Shown: in pieces, positions 8,240 through 17,090 of the stretch | Position numbering within the stretch: position 1 is the first letter of the stretch | Layout: each line of letters opens with the position of its first letter | Assembly: GCA_023407575.1 (NCBI GenBank) | Contig: JAEYLX010000068.1 | Coordinates: 62,001 to 126,000, forward strand | DNA: 64,000 nucleotides | Direction: 5' to 3' | Origin: Bacillota bacterium | GTDB lineage: Bacteria > Bacillota > Clostridia > Lachnospirales > Lachnospiraceae | The notes under the pieces: generated by a model | Told to the model about the DNA's origin: nothing | What the model saw: the letters and a program-made list of their open reading frames with translations, nothing else | Databases searched by the model: none | Position numbers and translations under genes: made by a program

Positions 8240-9331
8240 ATGCAGACAATGACAACAGTTAAAATTTTAATAAGCCAAGCAATCCCAGGCATGGTGGTAG
8301 CTGCGGATGTTTATACAAAGGACGATCATCTTATTTTATCCAAAGATACCACCTTAACTGATAAGATGATAACTCGACTTGTATTTTATTCTATCATGGA
8401 GTTATCTGTTTTTTCTTATGCAGAAAACGCCGATGTAGAGTTTGCCTCAGAGTATTCCACCTATTATGAAAAAATAAGAGAGCGCGAATCCTTTAAACGT
8501 TTTCATATGGCTTATCAGAATACCGTAAACGAATTCAAAGAATCACTTGATCAAATGGTAACTGGAAAAAAAGATATTAATATTGATGAAATGCTAAATG
8601 AGACCAGCAAGCTACTCAATAGTTGTTCCTCTAATATTGAGCTCTTTAATATGTTACATTGTATGAGAAATTATGATGATACGACTTATGTCCATAGCTT
8701 AAACGTTGCATTAATATGCAATGTTATAGGAAAGTGGCTTAACTTCAACCAAAAGGACCTGGAAACAATTACTTTGGCAGGTTTACTGCATGACATTGGC
8801 AAGCTGATGATTCCCTCTAATATCATCACGAAGCCATCAAAGTTAACAGAGGAAGAGTTCTCAACCATAAAAACCCACCCTCTCCGTGGGTATAACTTAC
8901 TTAAAAGTAAAGAGTTTGACCCTAGAATAAAAAGAGCTGCCTTAATGCATCATGAGCGCTGTGATGGAAGCGGTTATCCCTACGGATTTTACAGTGATCA
9001 AATTGATTCCTTTGCTAAACTTGTCTCCATTGCTGATGTATATGACGCAATGACCTGCGCAAGAGTTTACCGTGGCCCATTGTGTCCTTTTAATGTGATA
9101 CATATCTTTGAAACTGAAGGATATGCCAAATACGATTCAAAATATATCATGACCTTTCTGGAAGGAATTGTTCAAACTTACATTCACAGTAGTGTTCTTC
9201 TGAATAATGGACAGACTGGAGAAATTATTTTTATAAATAGACGTGAGTTATCAAGACCAATTATAAGGGTTGAAGATACTTTTATTGACCTTACTCGACA
9301 TAGGGATTTACAAATAGTGTCCTTAAAATAG
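8240..9331 (+). CDS. HD-GYP domain protein, likely c-di-GMP phosphodiesterase
   Basis: 363 aa from ATG 8240 (a second in-frame ATG lies at 8249). The first ~60 residues resemble the small DUF3391-like domain that often precedes HD-GYP. The HD-GYP domain has HSLNVALICNVIGKW, LLHDIGKLMIPSNIITKP, HPLRGYNLL and MHHERCDGSGYPYG, so the metal-binding His/Asp residues and the GYP motif are intact. Family members hydrolyse c-di-GMP. No membrane segment is seen, so it is cytosolic. The GGGGG stretch 15 bases before 8240 is further away than usual. A GGDEF enzyme is encoded at 50.6 kb. Confidence 0.9.
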   Translation: MQTMTTVKILISQAIPGMVVAADVYTKDDHLILSKDTTLTDKMITRLVFYSIMELSVFSYAENADVEFASEYSTYYEKIRERESFKRFHMAYQNTVNEFKESLDQMVTGKKDINIDEMLNETSKLLNSCSSNIELFNMLHCMRNYDDTTYVHSLNVALICNVIGKWLNFNQKDLETITLAGLLHDIGKLMIPSNIITKPSKLTEEEFSTIKTHPLRGYNLLKSKEFDPRIKRAALMHHERCDGSGYPYGFYSDQIDSFAKLVSIADVYDAMTCARVYRGPLCPFNVIHIFETEGYAKYDSKYIMTFLEGIVQTYIHSSVLLNNGQTGEIIFINRRELSRPIIRVEDTFIDLTRHRDLQIVSLK

Positions 9332-9359
9332 CTACTTAATATCCTTTAAAGCATAAAGT

Positions 9360-9397
9360 TACCCCCTAATTCTCATGATGTGAACTAGGGGGTTTTT
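9360..9397 (+). terminator. Terminator after the HD-GYP gene
   Basis: CCCCCTA (9362-9368) pairs with TAGGGGG (9386-9392), followed by TTTTT on the plus strand. It lies between two convergent genes. Confidence 0.8.
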
Positions 9398-9418
9398 ATC
9401 AGTTATTCATCTCTTTGA

Positions 9419-10717
9419 TTAACTAACTTTTAATTTAAATTTACGAATTGCTTTCATATCATCAGAATCTACCTTTTCAATGGCAGCTCCAAGCTGTTGT
9501 AGTTTGTATTCTAATTTCTCGTAGCCGCGTTCAATATATTCCACATGTTCCACTGTTGTAAAGCCTTCCGCCATCAGTCCAGCGATAACAAGCGCTGCTC
9601 CACCTCGAAGGTCAGGAGCTGTGACAATTGCTCCGGTAAGTTTATCTACACCTTCTATAATAGCGGTATTACTTTCTACCTTAATATTTGCACCCATACG
9701 AGCTAATTCATCCACATATTTAAATCGGTTCTCAAATATACTTTCCGTCACTATGCTTGTTCCCTTTGAGAGAGCAAGTAATGTAGTCATCTGTGGCTGC
9801 ATATCAGTAAGAAATCCAGGATATACCAATGTTTTTACATGTGTATTGCCCAGCTTTCCATTGGCTTTTACACGAATAGAATCATCAAACTCTTCCACCT
9901 GTGCACCAATTTCTATTAATTTAGCAGTAAATGCCTCCAAGTGCTTGGGAATAACATTCTTAATTAAAATATCTCCCTTGGTTGAAGCTGCAGCAAACAT
10001 AAAAGTACCCGCTTCAATCTGATCTGGAATAATTGCATATTCACTTCCATGGAGCTTTGATACACCTTTAATACGAATGACGTCAGTTCCTGCTCCTTTA
10101 ATATTAGCACCCATACTATTTAAAAAGTTAGCAACATCAACCACATGTGGTTCTTTTGCTGCATTTTCAAGTATCGTTTGTCCTTCACTTAAGCAAGCTG
10201 CCAACATAGTATTAATTGTTGCACCTACACTGGAACAGTCAAAATAAATATGTGCACCGGTAAGGTTCTCTGCTTTTGCACAAATCATACCATGCTCAAT
10301 CTTTGCTTCTGCACCTAATGCTTCAAATCCTTTAAAATGTTGGTCAAAGGGTCTGCTTCCAATATTACACCCTCCGGGTAATGCCACTTTTGCATCTTTA
10401 TATTTACCAAGTAATGCTCCTACCAGATAATAGGAAGCTCTAATTTTTCTAACATAATCGAAATCTACGTTAACCGAATTTATCTTATTCCCGCTAATTT
10501 TTACAGTTGTTCTATTTATTCGCTCTACTTTAGCGCCAATATCCTCAATTGCTTGTAACAATACATTGATATCCTTAACATCTGGGACATTTTCTATTTT
10601 AACGGTCTCGTCAGTCATAACCGCTGCTGCTATAATACCGAGTGCCGCATTTTTATAACCACTTATCGTCACCTCACCAGTGAGCGGTTTTCCACCCTTA
10701 ATAATATATTGCTCCAT
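9419..10717 (-). CDS. murA: UDP-N-acetylglucosamine 1-carboxyvinyltransferase
   Basis: First committed step of peptidoglycan synthesis: adds enolpyruvate from PEP to UDP-GlcNAc in the cytosol. 432 aa, within the family's usual length. It starts MEQYIIKGGKPLTGEVTISG and has the substrate-binding KNAA (22-25). The catalytic loop GGCNIGSRP has the active-site Cys at residue 117, so the protein should be fosfomycin-sensitive as far as that residue goes. The late DLRGGAALVIAGLMAEG segment is also typical. Firmicutes usually have two copies (murAA, murAB) and I cannot tell which this is. It stands alone, with its own promoter. Confidence 0.97.
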   Translation of the reverse strand: MEQYIIKGGKPLTGEVTISGYKNAALGIIAAAVMTDETVKIENVPDVKDINVLLQAIEDIGAKVERINRTTVKISGNKINSVNVDFDYVRKIRASYYLVGALLGKYKDAKVALPGGCNIGSRPFDQHFKGFEALGAEAKIEHGMICAKAENLTGAHIYFDCSSVGATINTMLAACLSEGQTILENAAKEPHVVDVANFLNSMGANIKGAGTDVIRIKGVSKLHGSEYAIIPDQIEAGTFMFAAASTKGDILIKNVIPKHLEAFTAKLIEIGAQVEEFDDSIRVKANGKLGNTHVKTLVYPGFLTDMQPQMTTLLALSKGTSIVTESIFENRFKYVDELARMGANIKVESNTAIIEGVDKLTGAIVTAPDLRGGAALVIAGLMAEGFTTVEHVEYIERGYEKLEYKLQQLGAAIEKVDSDDMKAIRKFKLKVS

Positions 10718-11292
10718 TGCACACCTCTGTTTATTCTATCGAACTTAAGTTTGTATATTTTGCACATAAAAAATGCATTTTTTTATTCAATGCCACTTTG
10801 ATTATACCACAACGTAGGGTTTTGTAAATTGTTTTTTACAATTTAAAATATTCGTAACATTTTGTAAACATCCTCCTTTCCAATATTTAGTTTCCTCCAT
10901 TTACATTTTGTACTACCTATGAAACATTATCTATACTACATATTTTAATTCATAAGAATTTTTCTATTCATAATAAAAGCTAATTTCAAAAGGTAAATTT
11001 AGAAGAAAAAATCCAAATATTAAACCGCAAAAATAATAAATTATTTCACTTATCTTGGATAATGTATAATATTAAAATAGTATAATGTACTCATATACTA
11101 ATCTTGAATATTTATTAAAACCTATATGTGATTTGCAGTATTGCAGTTTAGGTATCCTGTGCTATAATTATTATATTAAAAGTATAATTATAAAAATATT
11201 CAATAAATATCTTGTTTGTATTTGCAACTTCACCTTTTAAATTCTGTGCTTTGGGTACACTATTTAAAAACTTTGAGAAAGGCATGGTTATT
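10718..11292. other. AT-rich intergenic region upstream of murA
   Basis: 575 bp with no credible ORF. It holds the likely murA promoter (minus strand TTTACA 10828-10823, 16-bp spacer, TATAAT 10806-10801) and, for the plus-strand gene, TTGCAG (11141-11146), 16-bp spacer and TATAAT (11163-11168). Nothing else was recognised. Confidence 0.5.
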
Positions 11293-11631
11293 ATGTCCAA
11301 CTTTATTAAAATCGAATCTGTTAAAGGCAGTAACCAAGAGAAGGTTAAGCAAAGCCTGAAATTTAAAACCGGGAGCTTTGTATGGCGAATAAAATTTACT
11401 GCACCTCTTAATCCCGCTACAGTAAACAATCGTAACCTTTATGTTACCTCACTAAGTCAGGTTCCACTTCAAACAAATATACGGTATGATACAGTAGATA
11501 ACTGTATAGAGATAGAGCCCCTATCCCCTTACGAGAAAAATGAGTCCTATCTCTTGCATATAACCACAAATGTAAAGTCAAAGCTTGGTCAATCCCTATC
11601 TGATGAAATAACAATACAATTTAAAGTTTAA
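11293..11631 (+). CDS. Stand-alone SbsA/Big_5-type Ig-like domain protein
   Basis: 112 aa, essentially one bacterial Ig-like fold of the SbsA/Big_5 type: FVWRIKFTAPLNPATVNNRNLYV at the start and the typical ending PYEKNESYLLHITTNVKSKLG followed by SLSDEITIQFKV. In other proteins these domains come as repeats in large secreted S-layer or surface proteins. Here there is no signal peptide, membrane segment or anchor, so the single domain should stay in the cytosol unless exported by another route. The start at 11293 is chosen because AAAGG lies ten bases upstream; ATG 11284 is possible. Function unknown. Confidence 0.6.
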   Translation: MSNFIKIESVKGSNQEKVKQSLKFKTGSFVWRIKFTAPLNPATVNNRNLYVTSLSQVPLQTNIRYDTVDNCIEIEPLSPYEKNESYLLHITTNVKSKLGQSLSDEITIQFKV

Positions 11632-11636
11632 AAAGC

Positions 11637-11714
11637 AAAAGCTTCGTAATTCCATATACACCGCTTACATCAGCTTAAAGCAGGTGCGGTTATATGATAT
11701 TTACGAAGCTTTCT
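11637..11714. terminator. Bidirectional terminator between convergent genes
   Basis: AAAAGCTTCGTAA (11637-11649) pairs with TTACGAAGCTTT (11701-11712). Inner pairs CATATA/TATATG and CCGC/GCGG extend the hairpin. There is a T run on the plus strand and a TTTT stretch on the minus strand. Confidence 0.75.
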
Positions 11715-11751
11715 TTTTATGATAACTACTTTAATTATAATTTCGGTTTTA

Positions 11752-13140
11752 TTAGGATAGGTGTATTTGATTTTTCATTAACTCCGCTAACTTTGGATAC
11801 TCCAAAAATAGTTTATTGGTATTCTTTTTATCTTCTTCAAAAATGATGGCTATACTTCCCAGCATCTTTTCTTCAAATTCCAAAAGATTATCAAATGCTC
11901 TTTGTTTCAGAAGACTGGCATCTTCAACTACTAAGCAACAATCCTTAAGTGTCATAGTCTTTGTCATAAGATCAACTTCATTCAATTTTTCAGCTGATAT
12001 TTTTGCCATTTTAGATGAATTTAGTTTACCTATCTGAAACAGAAATAAAGCCATATTCTTCGCCAGAGTTGTTTTCCCTGATCCCTTTGGCCCTGTTATC
12101 ATTAGCATTGAAGTTCGTGATTCATCCGTACAAATATACTCTAGGCATTTTGCCAGCTGATTTTTTATCTCTGAATCCTCAACAAATTTTCCAAAGATTT
12201 CATTTGGCTGGAACTGATATAACGCTGCCAACTGATCTAGATCTATGTTGTCTACAGTAGAAACGTCCTCCATAGGATTTACTTGCTCATCCTCATCCAA
12301 CATCATACTTGTAACATCATTTTTTAATTCCTCAATTAGATAATCCTGGTCCAGGGGCGGTGTTTCTTCTATCTCTTCCATCTGCTCTTGCGCTTCTCTC
12401 AAGATAGAATCATTCTGAAAATCTTCCTGATCTTCTTCCTGTCTTGCTTCTTCATATTGAAGTTCTTCCGCATCAACTGGATTCTTGTGCATCTCTGAGG
12501 TTTCATCCTGATTTAGTCTAACCACTTCAGCTCGTCTCTTGATTTCTTCCATAATATTATCTTTGTCAGTAGCACCAGAATAATATGCCTTCAGCATTCT
12601 CGCCTTTTCAACATAGGTACCTTCGCCAAACCACAGCTCAATTTGGGAACATTCTTTAATACATTCCTCTTCTTTACCGGCTTTATAATAGAGCTTGGCT
12701 AATTCATACGCCCATTTTTCCGTATATTCGGTTCTTTTCAGCTCTTCCAAAATCTCAATAAGCTTCTCATAGGTCTCCCCCTTTAGCTTATCTATTTTGT
12801 ATCGAAATACATGAATATAAAAGTCCTTAGGGGCAATTTTCTGATATTGTTTTAAATAGTTCTCTGCTTCTTCCACATTATTAAGTTTAATCAGCATTTC
12901 TATGTATTGAAATAATGCCTTTCTTGATTTAGCCTTGTCATATATATTAAGATATATCTCTGCTGCCTCTTCATAATTTTCATTATCTGCATAAATTCCC
13001 GCAATTAGATTCAAATCTGTTAAATGCTTGATTTTTCTAATATCCAGTGTACGAATCACTTTCTCTGCAGACAGGAGGTCACCATCATCATAGCGTTTTT
13101 TTGCCTCCTCGAGCTTTGCAATCTGCTCATAGCTTCCCAT
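11752..13140 (-). CDS. TPR-repeat protein with C-terminal AAA-type ATPase domain
   Basis: 462 aa, cytosolic. Residues 1-200 are helical repeats of TPR type (units such as LNLIAGIYADNENYEEAAEIY). Residues ~205-300 form an acidic, Glu/Gln-rich linker. Residues ~310-462 form a P-loop ATPase with Walker A GPKGSGKT, a Walker B-like DCCLVVEDA segment, and FEEKMLGSIAIIFEED after it. The ATPase resembles the AAA domain of CbbX/SpoVK-like proteins but is short. The start has a good GGAGGG site. I do not know the function; the TPR part suggests that the ATPase acts on protein partners. The gene lies 75 bp downstream of an ABC ATPase gene and may share its transcript. Confidence 0.6.
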   Translation of the reverse strand: MGSYEQIAKLEEAKKRYDDGDLLSAEKVIRTLDIRKIKHLTDLNLIAGIYADNENYEEAAEIYLNIYDKAKSRKALFQYIEMLIKLNNVEEAENYLKQYQKIAPKDFYIHVFRYKIDKLKGETYEKLIEILEELKRTEYTEKWAYELAKLYYKAGKEEECIKECSQIELWFGEGTYVEKARMLKAYYSGATDKDNIMEEIKRRAEVVRLNQDETSEMHKNPVDAEELQYEEARQEEDQEDFQNDSILREAQEQMEEIEETPPLDQDYLIEELKNDVTSMMLDEDEQVNPMEDVSTVDNIDLDQLAALYQFQPNEIFGKFVEDSEIKNQLAKCLEYICTDESRTSMLMITGPKGSGKTTLAKNMALFLFQIGKLNSSKMAKISAEKLNEVDLMTKTMTLKDCCLVVEDASLLKQRAFDNLLEFEEKMLGSIAIIFEEDKKNTNKLFLEYPKLAELMKNQIHLS

Positions 13141-13214
13141 AGCTTACCCTCCTTAAGTACATAAAGCATTCTGCTATCATCTCTTGTTCCTAATAAGCTA
13201 ATGTCTCCCCTAGC

Positions 13215-13934
13215 TTATTCTTCTTTGTGTAAGGTCCTAAGTACCAAATCCTCAAGCCCTTTTTGTTCCTTCAACAATTCAGCTTTGTCTCCAAATAAAA
13301 CACATTTTCCTTTGTTGACAATGCAAATCTTATCACAAATTTTTTCCATTTCATCCATATGGTGCCCTGTATACAAAATACTAACGCCCTTTTTCTTTAG
13401 TTCTAAAATAGTGTCATGGATTTGATTTCTTGATTCTATATCTAGCCCTACCGTTGGTTCATCCATAATAATAAGTTTGGGCTGATGTAAAAGTGCGACA
13501 CCAATATTTAGTCTTCTTTTCATCCCACCGGAATAACTTTCTACCTTCTTTTTTAGTGTCCCTAGATCAAAATTAATTATTTTTGACACTTCCTCCACCC
13601 GTTCATTAAGGTGCTTTCCATAAATGTGATTTGCTCTGCCCCAAAATTTAAGATTTTCTAACCCATTCAATTGGGTATACAACGCAATTTCCTGGGGCAC
13701 ATATCCCAGTTCTCTCCTAAGGACAGTGGGTTGCGCTACAATGTCCTGGCCACGGTATAGTATTTTTCCACTATCGGGTTTACGCAAGGTAGCAATCAAA
13801 GAAAGTGTTGTGGTTTTGCCTGCACCATTAGCACCAATCAGTCCAAGAATTTCCCCTTCTCCTAGAGAAAAAGACATTCCATCCACCGCACGGTTGTCTC
13901 TATAATACTTTTTGACTTCCATTAGCTCAAGCAC
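13215..13934 (-). CDS. ABC-2 type transporter ATP-binding protein
   Basis: 239 aa from GTG 13934, preceded by GGAGGG at seven bases; the longer frame to 13961 includes this ribosome site. It has Walker A GANGAGKTT, the Q-loop GYVPQEIALYTQL, signature SYSGGMKRRLNIG, Walker B LIIMDEPTVGLD and the H-loop GHHMDE. The sequence is of the drug/lantibiotic/Na+ efflux (CcmA/NatA-like) class. No permease gene lies next to it: downstream is the TPR-ATPase gene, upstream a terminator and the 778-aa protein. Its membrane partner must be encoded elsewhere, or the gene is orphaned. Substrate unknown. Confidence 0.9.
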   Translation of the reverse strand: MLELMEVKKYYRDNRAVDGMSFSLGEGEILGLIGANGAGKTTTLSLIATLRKPDSGKILYRGQDIVAQPTVLRRELGYVPQEIALYTQLNGLENLKFWGRANHIYGKHLNERVEEVSKIINFDLGTLKKKVESYSGGMKRRLNIGVALLHQPKLIIMDEPTVGLDIESRNQIHDTILELKKKGVSILYTGHHMDEMEKICDKICIVNKGKCVLFGDKAELLKEQKGLEDLVLRTLHKEE

Positions 13935-14036
13935 AAGGTTACCCTCCAAATTCATGTACATATTTATAAATTTTATACTACCATTTGTCTTCTATTTAGA
14001 CAAGTACCAACCTATGAAGATGGTCTTTCTTATAGA

Positions 14037-14074
14037 CGAAAAAAGGTTGTTACAAGATGCAACAACCTTTTTAT
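14037..14074 (-). terminator. Terminator after the 778-aa gene
   Basis: AAAGGTTGTT (14042-14051) pairs with AACAACCTTT (14061-14070), with a six-T run on the minus strand. Confidence 0.8.
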
Positions 14075-14101
14075 CATAAGTACAACATAAAAAGCGATCC
14101 T

Positions 14102-16438
14102 CTATACCTCTTTGTAATAACTGAGGGTGTATAATATCTCCGGTGTTATTTCAACCTGATCCTTTTGCAATAATCGAATTCTGCTTTCAACTTCTCTAAT
14201 TTTCTTTAATTTTTCTTTGTTATATCTGGTCATTGCATCTGCAAATACTGGATGAAGTTTAATCTTTTCTCTAATCTCCAAAGAAAAAGGACAATAGGTG
14301 GCCATAATCTCTCTAACTGGTTTATTTAATTTCATTGCTCCCAGAGACTCATTTTGAATCCATTGTTCATAGTCAATCACAAAGATTTCACGATTATTAT
14401 TACGCCCTTTTTGAATCTGCTGCTTCACTCTTTCTTTTCTCTCTTCAGATAGTTCTTTATTTTTACGGTAGAATTGAATATAATCTGAATACTCCGAGGT
14501 TAAGGATTTGTGTGTGATATCGTTCCAGGATGCTCCTTCGATTGTTCTACATAGCTCCCAACGATATCTTCCAAAAATTCTTGTTAATAGTGTACCCAAA
14601 TTCATATCAGTAAAAATGGGCAGAAGAAAACGGCCTGCACTATCCCTTCGTTTTCCTGTAATCTCTTGCCACATAACTCCGTTGCTACCAACATTGGGCA
14701 TTAGTATAATATCAGGAAATACTCTTTTTATTATATATTCCTTCACAATATTCTTCTCTTTATCCGAATAGATAACTTCTCGGTCAAATACGGAATAGTC
14801 AATTTTAAGAATTTCAGCAATTGCGTCGTTTACTTTTGTTGTTGTTACTCTAAGTCTCTCTATATTATTTGCCCATAAGTCCTTATGAAGAACCGGTACA
14901 AAGCTTGATATCTGTCCATTGGTGGTACGGTTATTGTATCGAAACATATTATCCACTTCGTATTCCACTCTTTTATCGGGATTATGAAGCCAGTCTTTTG
15001 CTTCCTGTTCAGTAAGAGTACCATGTTTTTTAAGACTATTCAGCATCTCTGTATATTCTTGATCAAATTCATTCTTAGAAGGTTCTCTTTTCCCTTCATA
15101 GATAAGTGTCAACCACTCCTTAATATCGTAAATCTTACCGGCTTCCTGATTCTGTGATTCATCCTTCAAATAATACAAGGAGAGTAACTGCTCCTTAGTC
15201 AATAATCTTTCATCGCAATAACCAAACTTCAAAAACATCTCTATCAGTCTTGGCGTATTTCCATCATGATAAGCTTTGAGAAATACTTTTTTATAAATCT
15301 CGTAGTGGTTATCCGAAACTCTCCTTCTAATTGCTCTTGCTGCATCTTCCGTAGAGAACTTGTCCTTTAAGTGAATAAAGTCCTGCATAACACTATGCAT
15401 CTGACTTGATCTCTCTTCTGAAATCTCCGCATACTTAAGAATAGTATCAAAAGATTCTTCCAGCTCGTTAATTACCCTCCCCGCATCCTCTCTGGAATAC
15501 TTTAAATCTAACTCTGTGACTTCTTCTGAGAGCTTATCTCCCACCAACAGAAGATGATATACCTCCTCCATCTTTTGCCGATTAATCGCAAGCTTTTTCC
15601 CCATCATTCGTTCTGTAAATACTTCTGCTTTGTTAATCTCCTCAATTAAAAGGTCCATTAGATCAATCAGCTCATTATTAAAATTTAAAGAAGTTCCTGT
15701 TTTAATTGCGAGTTCAGCAATTAAGTGAAACAAACAACTATCGCTGTCATCCATAAGAAGACTTGCCAACTTGTAATATTCTTTCGAAATTTCCTTTAAC
15801 TCTTCTATCTGCTGATTGATTACTCCAACTTGATCTTCCAGCTGATAAAGTGTTATGGCATTCCCATAAGAATAAAAAACTTTTACTGCTTCTATAGGTA
15901 AATTCCTACATTCTGAATAATAATTGATACGATCTCTAAACAGCTCCATATCCCTGTCTAAAAAAGAAAGGTCCTTTACCCACTCCGGTTTCCTTGGACT
16001 ATTACCACTTCTCAAACCCAAAGCCTGATAGGTTTCAAAGCTATTCTCTAAAAATTGATTTAGAGCGGATCCATGTTTTATTATTCCTTGATAAATTTGA
16101 TCCAAATCATAAATTTCTTTATAATATGAAGCTACCATGTAGCCGTGATAGTCTTTATTTAAAGACAGAATTGTCTCTATTTCATCTATATGCTTTACAG
16201 GATACAGGTACAGCAAAAGATCATCAACAGCAGTATAATTGCTTTGATATTTCCCAAGGTATAAATCATTGATCCCCAGAAAAGAACCGGACCCCATAAC
16301 TACACGTAACCCGTTGTTATGAATGAGCACTCTCCCTTTGATTATCATCGCTACATGAAATACCTGTTCGCCCTCTGTAAATACATTGGTTCCTTTCAAA
16401 AACTGATTTACTGCATTAGGATTATATTTGACATCCAT
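14102..16438 (-). CDS. Large protein with N-terminal cyclic-nucleotide-binding-like domain
   Basis: 778 aa, no signal peptide or membrane segment. Residues ~1-115 look like a Crp/cNMP-binding beta-barrel: LKGTNVFTEGEQVFHVAMIIKG, RVLIHNNG, and GSGSFLGINDLYLGKYQSNY in place of the phosphate-binding cassette, which is not the canonical PGE..E....R form. The remaining ~650 residues are mostly helical, with coiled-coil-like stretches at ~200-370, and match no family I know. Residues ~500-700 hold a more globular part (LHKDLWANNIERLRVTTT, FPDIILMPNVGSNGVMWQEI, ISDF-free). No HTH is seen, so it is unlikely to be a plain CRP-type regulator. It may sense a nucleotide or other ligand and act through the large C-terminal part. 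Two Spo0A-box-like sites lie upstream. Confidence 0.5.
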   Translation of the reverse strand: MDVKYNPNAVNQFLKGTNVFTEGEQVFHVAMIIKGRVLIHNNGLRVVMGSGSFLGINDLYLGKYQSNYTAVDDLLLYLYPVKHIDEIETILSLNKDYHGYMVASYYKEIYDLDQIYQGIIKHGSALNQFLENSFETYQALGLRSGNSPRKPEWVKDLSFLDRDMELFRDRINYYSECRNLPIEAVKVFYSYGNAITLYQLEDQVGVINQQIEELKEISKEYYKLASLLMDDSDSCLFHLIAELAIKTGTSLNFNNELIDLMDLLIEEINKAEVFTERMMGKKLAINRQKMEEVYHLLLVGDKLSEEVTELDLKYSREDAGRVINELEESFDTILKYAEISEERSSQMHSVMQDFIHLKDKFSTEDAARAIRRRVSDNHYEIYKKVFLKAYHDGNTPRLIEMFLKFGYCDERLLTKEQLLSLYYLKDESQNQEAGKIYDIKEWLTLIYEGKREPSKNEFDQEYTEMLNSLKKHGTLTEQEAKDWLHNPDKRVEYEVDNMFRYNNRTTNGQISSFVPVLHKDLWANNIERLRVTTTKVNDAIAEILKIDYSVFDREVIYSDKEKNIVKEYIIKRVFPDIILMPNVGSNGVMWQEITGKRRDSAGRFLLPIFTDMNLGTLLTRIFGRYRWELCRTIEGASWNDITHKSLTSEYSDYIQFYRKNKELSEERKERVKQQIQKGRNNNREIFVIDYEQWIQNESLGAMKLNKPVREIMATYCPFSLEIREKIKLHPVFADAMTRYNKEKLKKIREVESRIRLLQKDQVEITPEILYTLSYYKEV

Positions 16439-16470
16439 TCGTACACCGCCTAATTTACTTGTTTATTGTC

Positions 16471-16530
16471 ATGTATATTATACACCAATTCGACCTAATT
16501 CTAAAGTAAAATATATATAATTCGACGATA
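16471..16530 (-). promoter_or_regulatory. Upstream region of the 778-aa gene with TATAAT and two TCGAA sites
   Basis: Minus strand TATAAT near 16480 is preceded by GGTCGAA (16495-16489) and CGTCGAA (16527-16521). Each is one base away from the Spo0A box TGTCGAA. No convincing -35 box is visible, which would suit an activated promoter. Tentative. Confidence 0.3.
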
Positions 16531-16667
16531 ATAGGGCAAAAGACTTACAAATTAGTGAGTTTTTTTGTTATTTTTTTACACAATTAATGGAATTATTACT
16601 TAAAAATGTTACTAACGTTATTACACTATCCATCTTTATTCTTTGTACTCTTTGATTATTTATGCAC

Positions 16668-16697
16668 AAAAAAGGCAGGATATATAAATCCTACCAT
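16668..16697 (-). terminator. Terminator of the SRP RNA gene
   Basis: GGCAGGA (16674-16680) pairs with TCCTACC (16689-16695) with one mismatch; a six-T run follows on the minus strand. Confidence 0.75.
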
Positions 16698-16721
16698 CAA
16701 TTGTATTCTATCTTATATTTT

Positions 16722-16992
16722 TAATTCCGTGCGCTCTGCTTCGAATGCTTACCATAAGCGTTACCTTTACAGTTAACTCGGTCCAGGCAGCCTCACGGCA
16801 CACAGAAGGTTTCGCTTAGTGCTGCTTCATTCCTGACCTGACACGGTTCACAAATTTCTGTTGCGTAAGACCCAAACGTCAACATTACTTATAAAGGGCG
16901 GCCCTACAGTAAGTCACCCTAGGCAGAACATCACCCCTGCTGTAGCGGATTGCAGGTACAGGGCACCGCTATCTCCCCGGCTGCACGGAAAT
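16722..16992 (-). ncRNA. ffs: Signal recognition particle RNA, large Firmicute type
   Basis: About 270 nt. On the minus strand the 5' TTCCGTGCAGCCGGGGAGAT and the 3' GCGCACGGAATT ends pair. The Alu domain has GGTGCCCTGTACC and TGCAATCCGCTA. The S domain holds the conserved apical loop GTGTCAGGTCAGGAATGAAG followed by CAGCA, which binds Ffh. This is the long form with an Alu domain, as in Bacillus and Clostridium. It follows tadA, as in B. subtilis (tadA-scr-dnaX), but dnaX is not next to it here. Ends are approximate. Confidence 0.93.
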
Positions 16993-17061
16993 TTTATGAC
17001 TAATTCAATATAGATATTTTATTTAAGATTTCTTTATTTATTCCAAAAAAGCTGTATGCCA

Positions 17062-17090
17062 AGTATATAATTTTTAAGTATAAATGTCAA
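17062..17090 (-). promoter_or_regulatory. Promoter of the SRP RNA
   Basis: Near-consensus on the minus strand: TTGACA (17090-17085), 17-bp spacer, TATACT (17067-17062). The -35 box overlaps the tadA stop codon, so the RNA is transcribed on its own. The transcript would begin about 60 bases before the mature 5' end. Confidence 0.75.
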
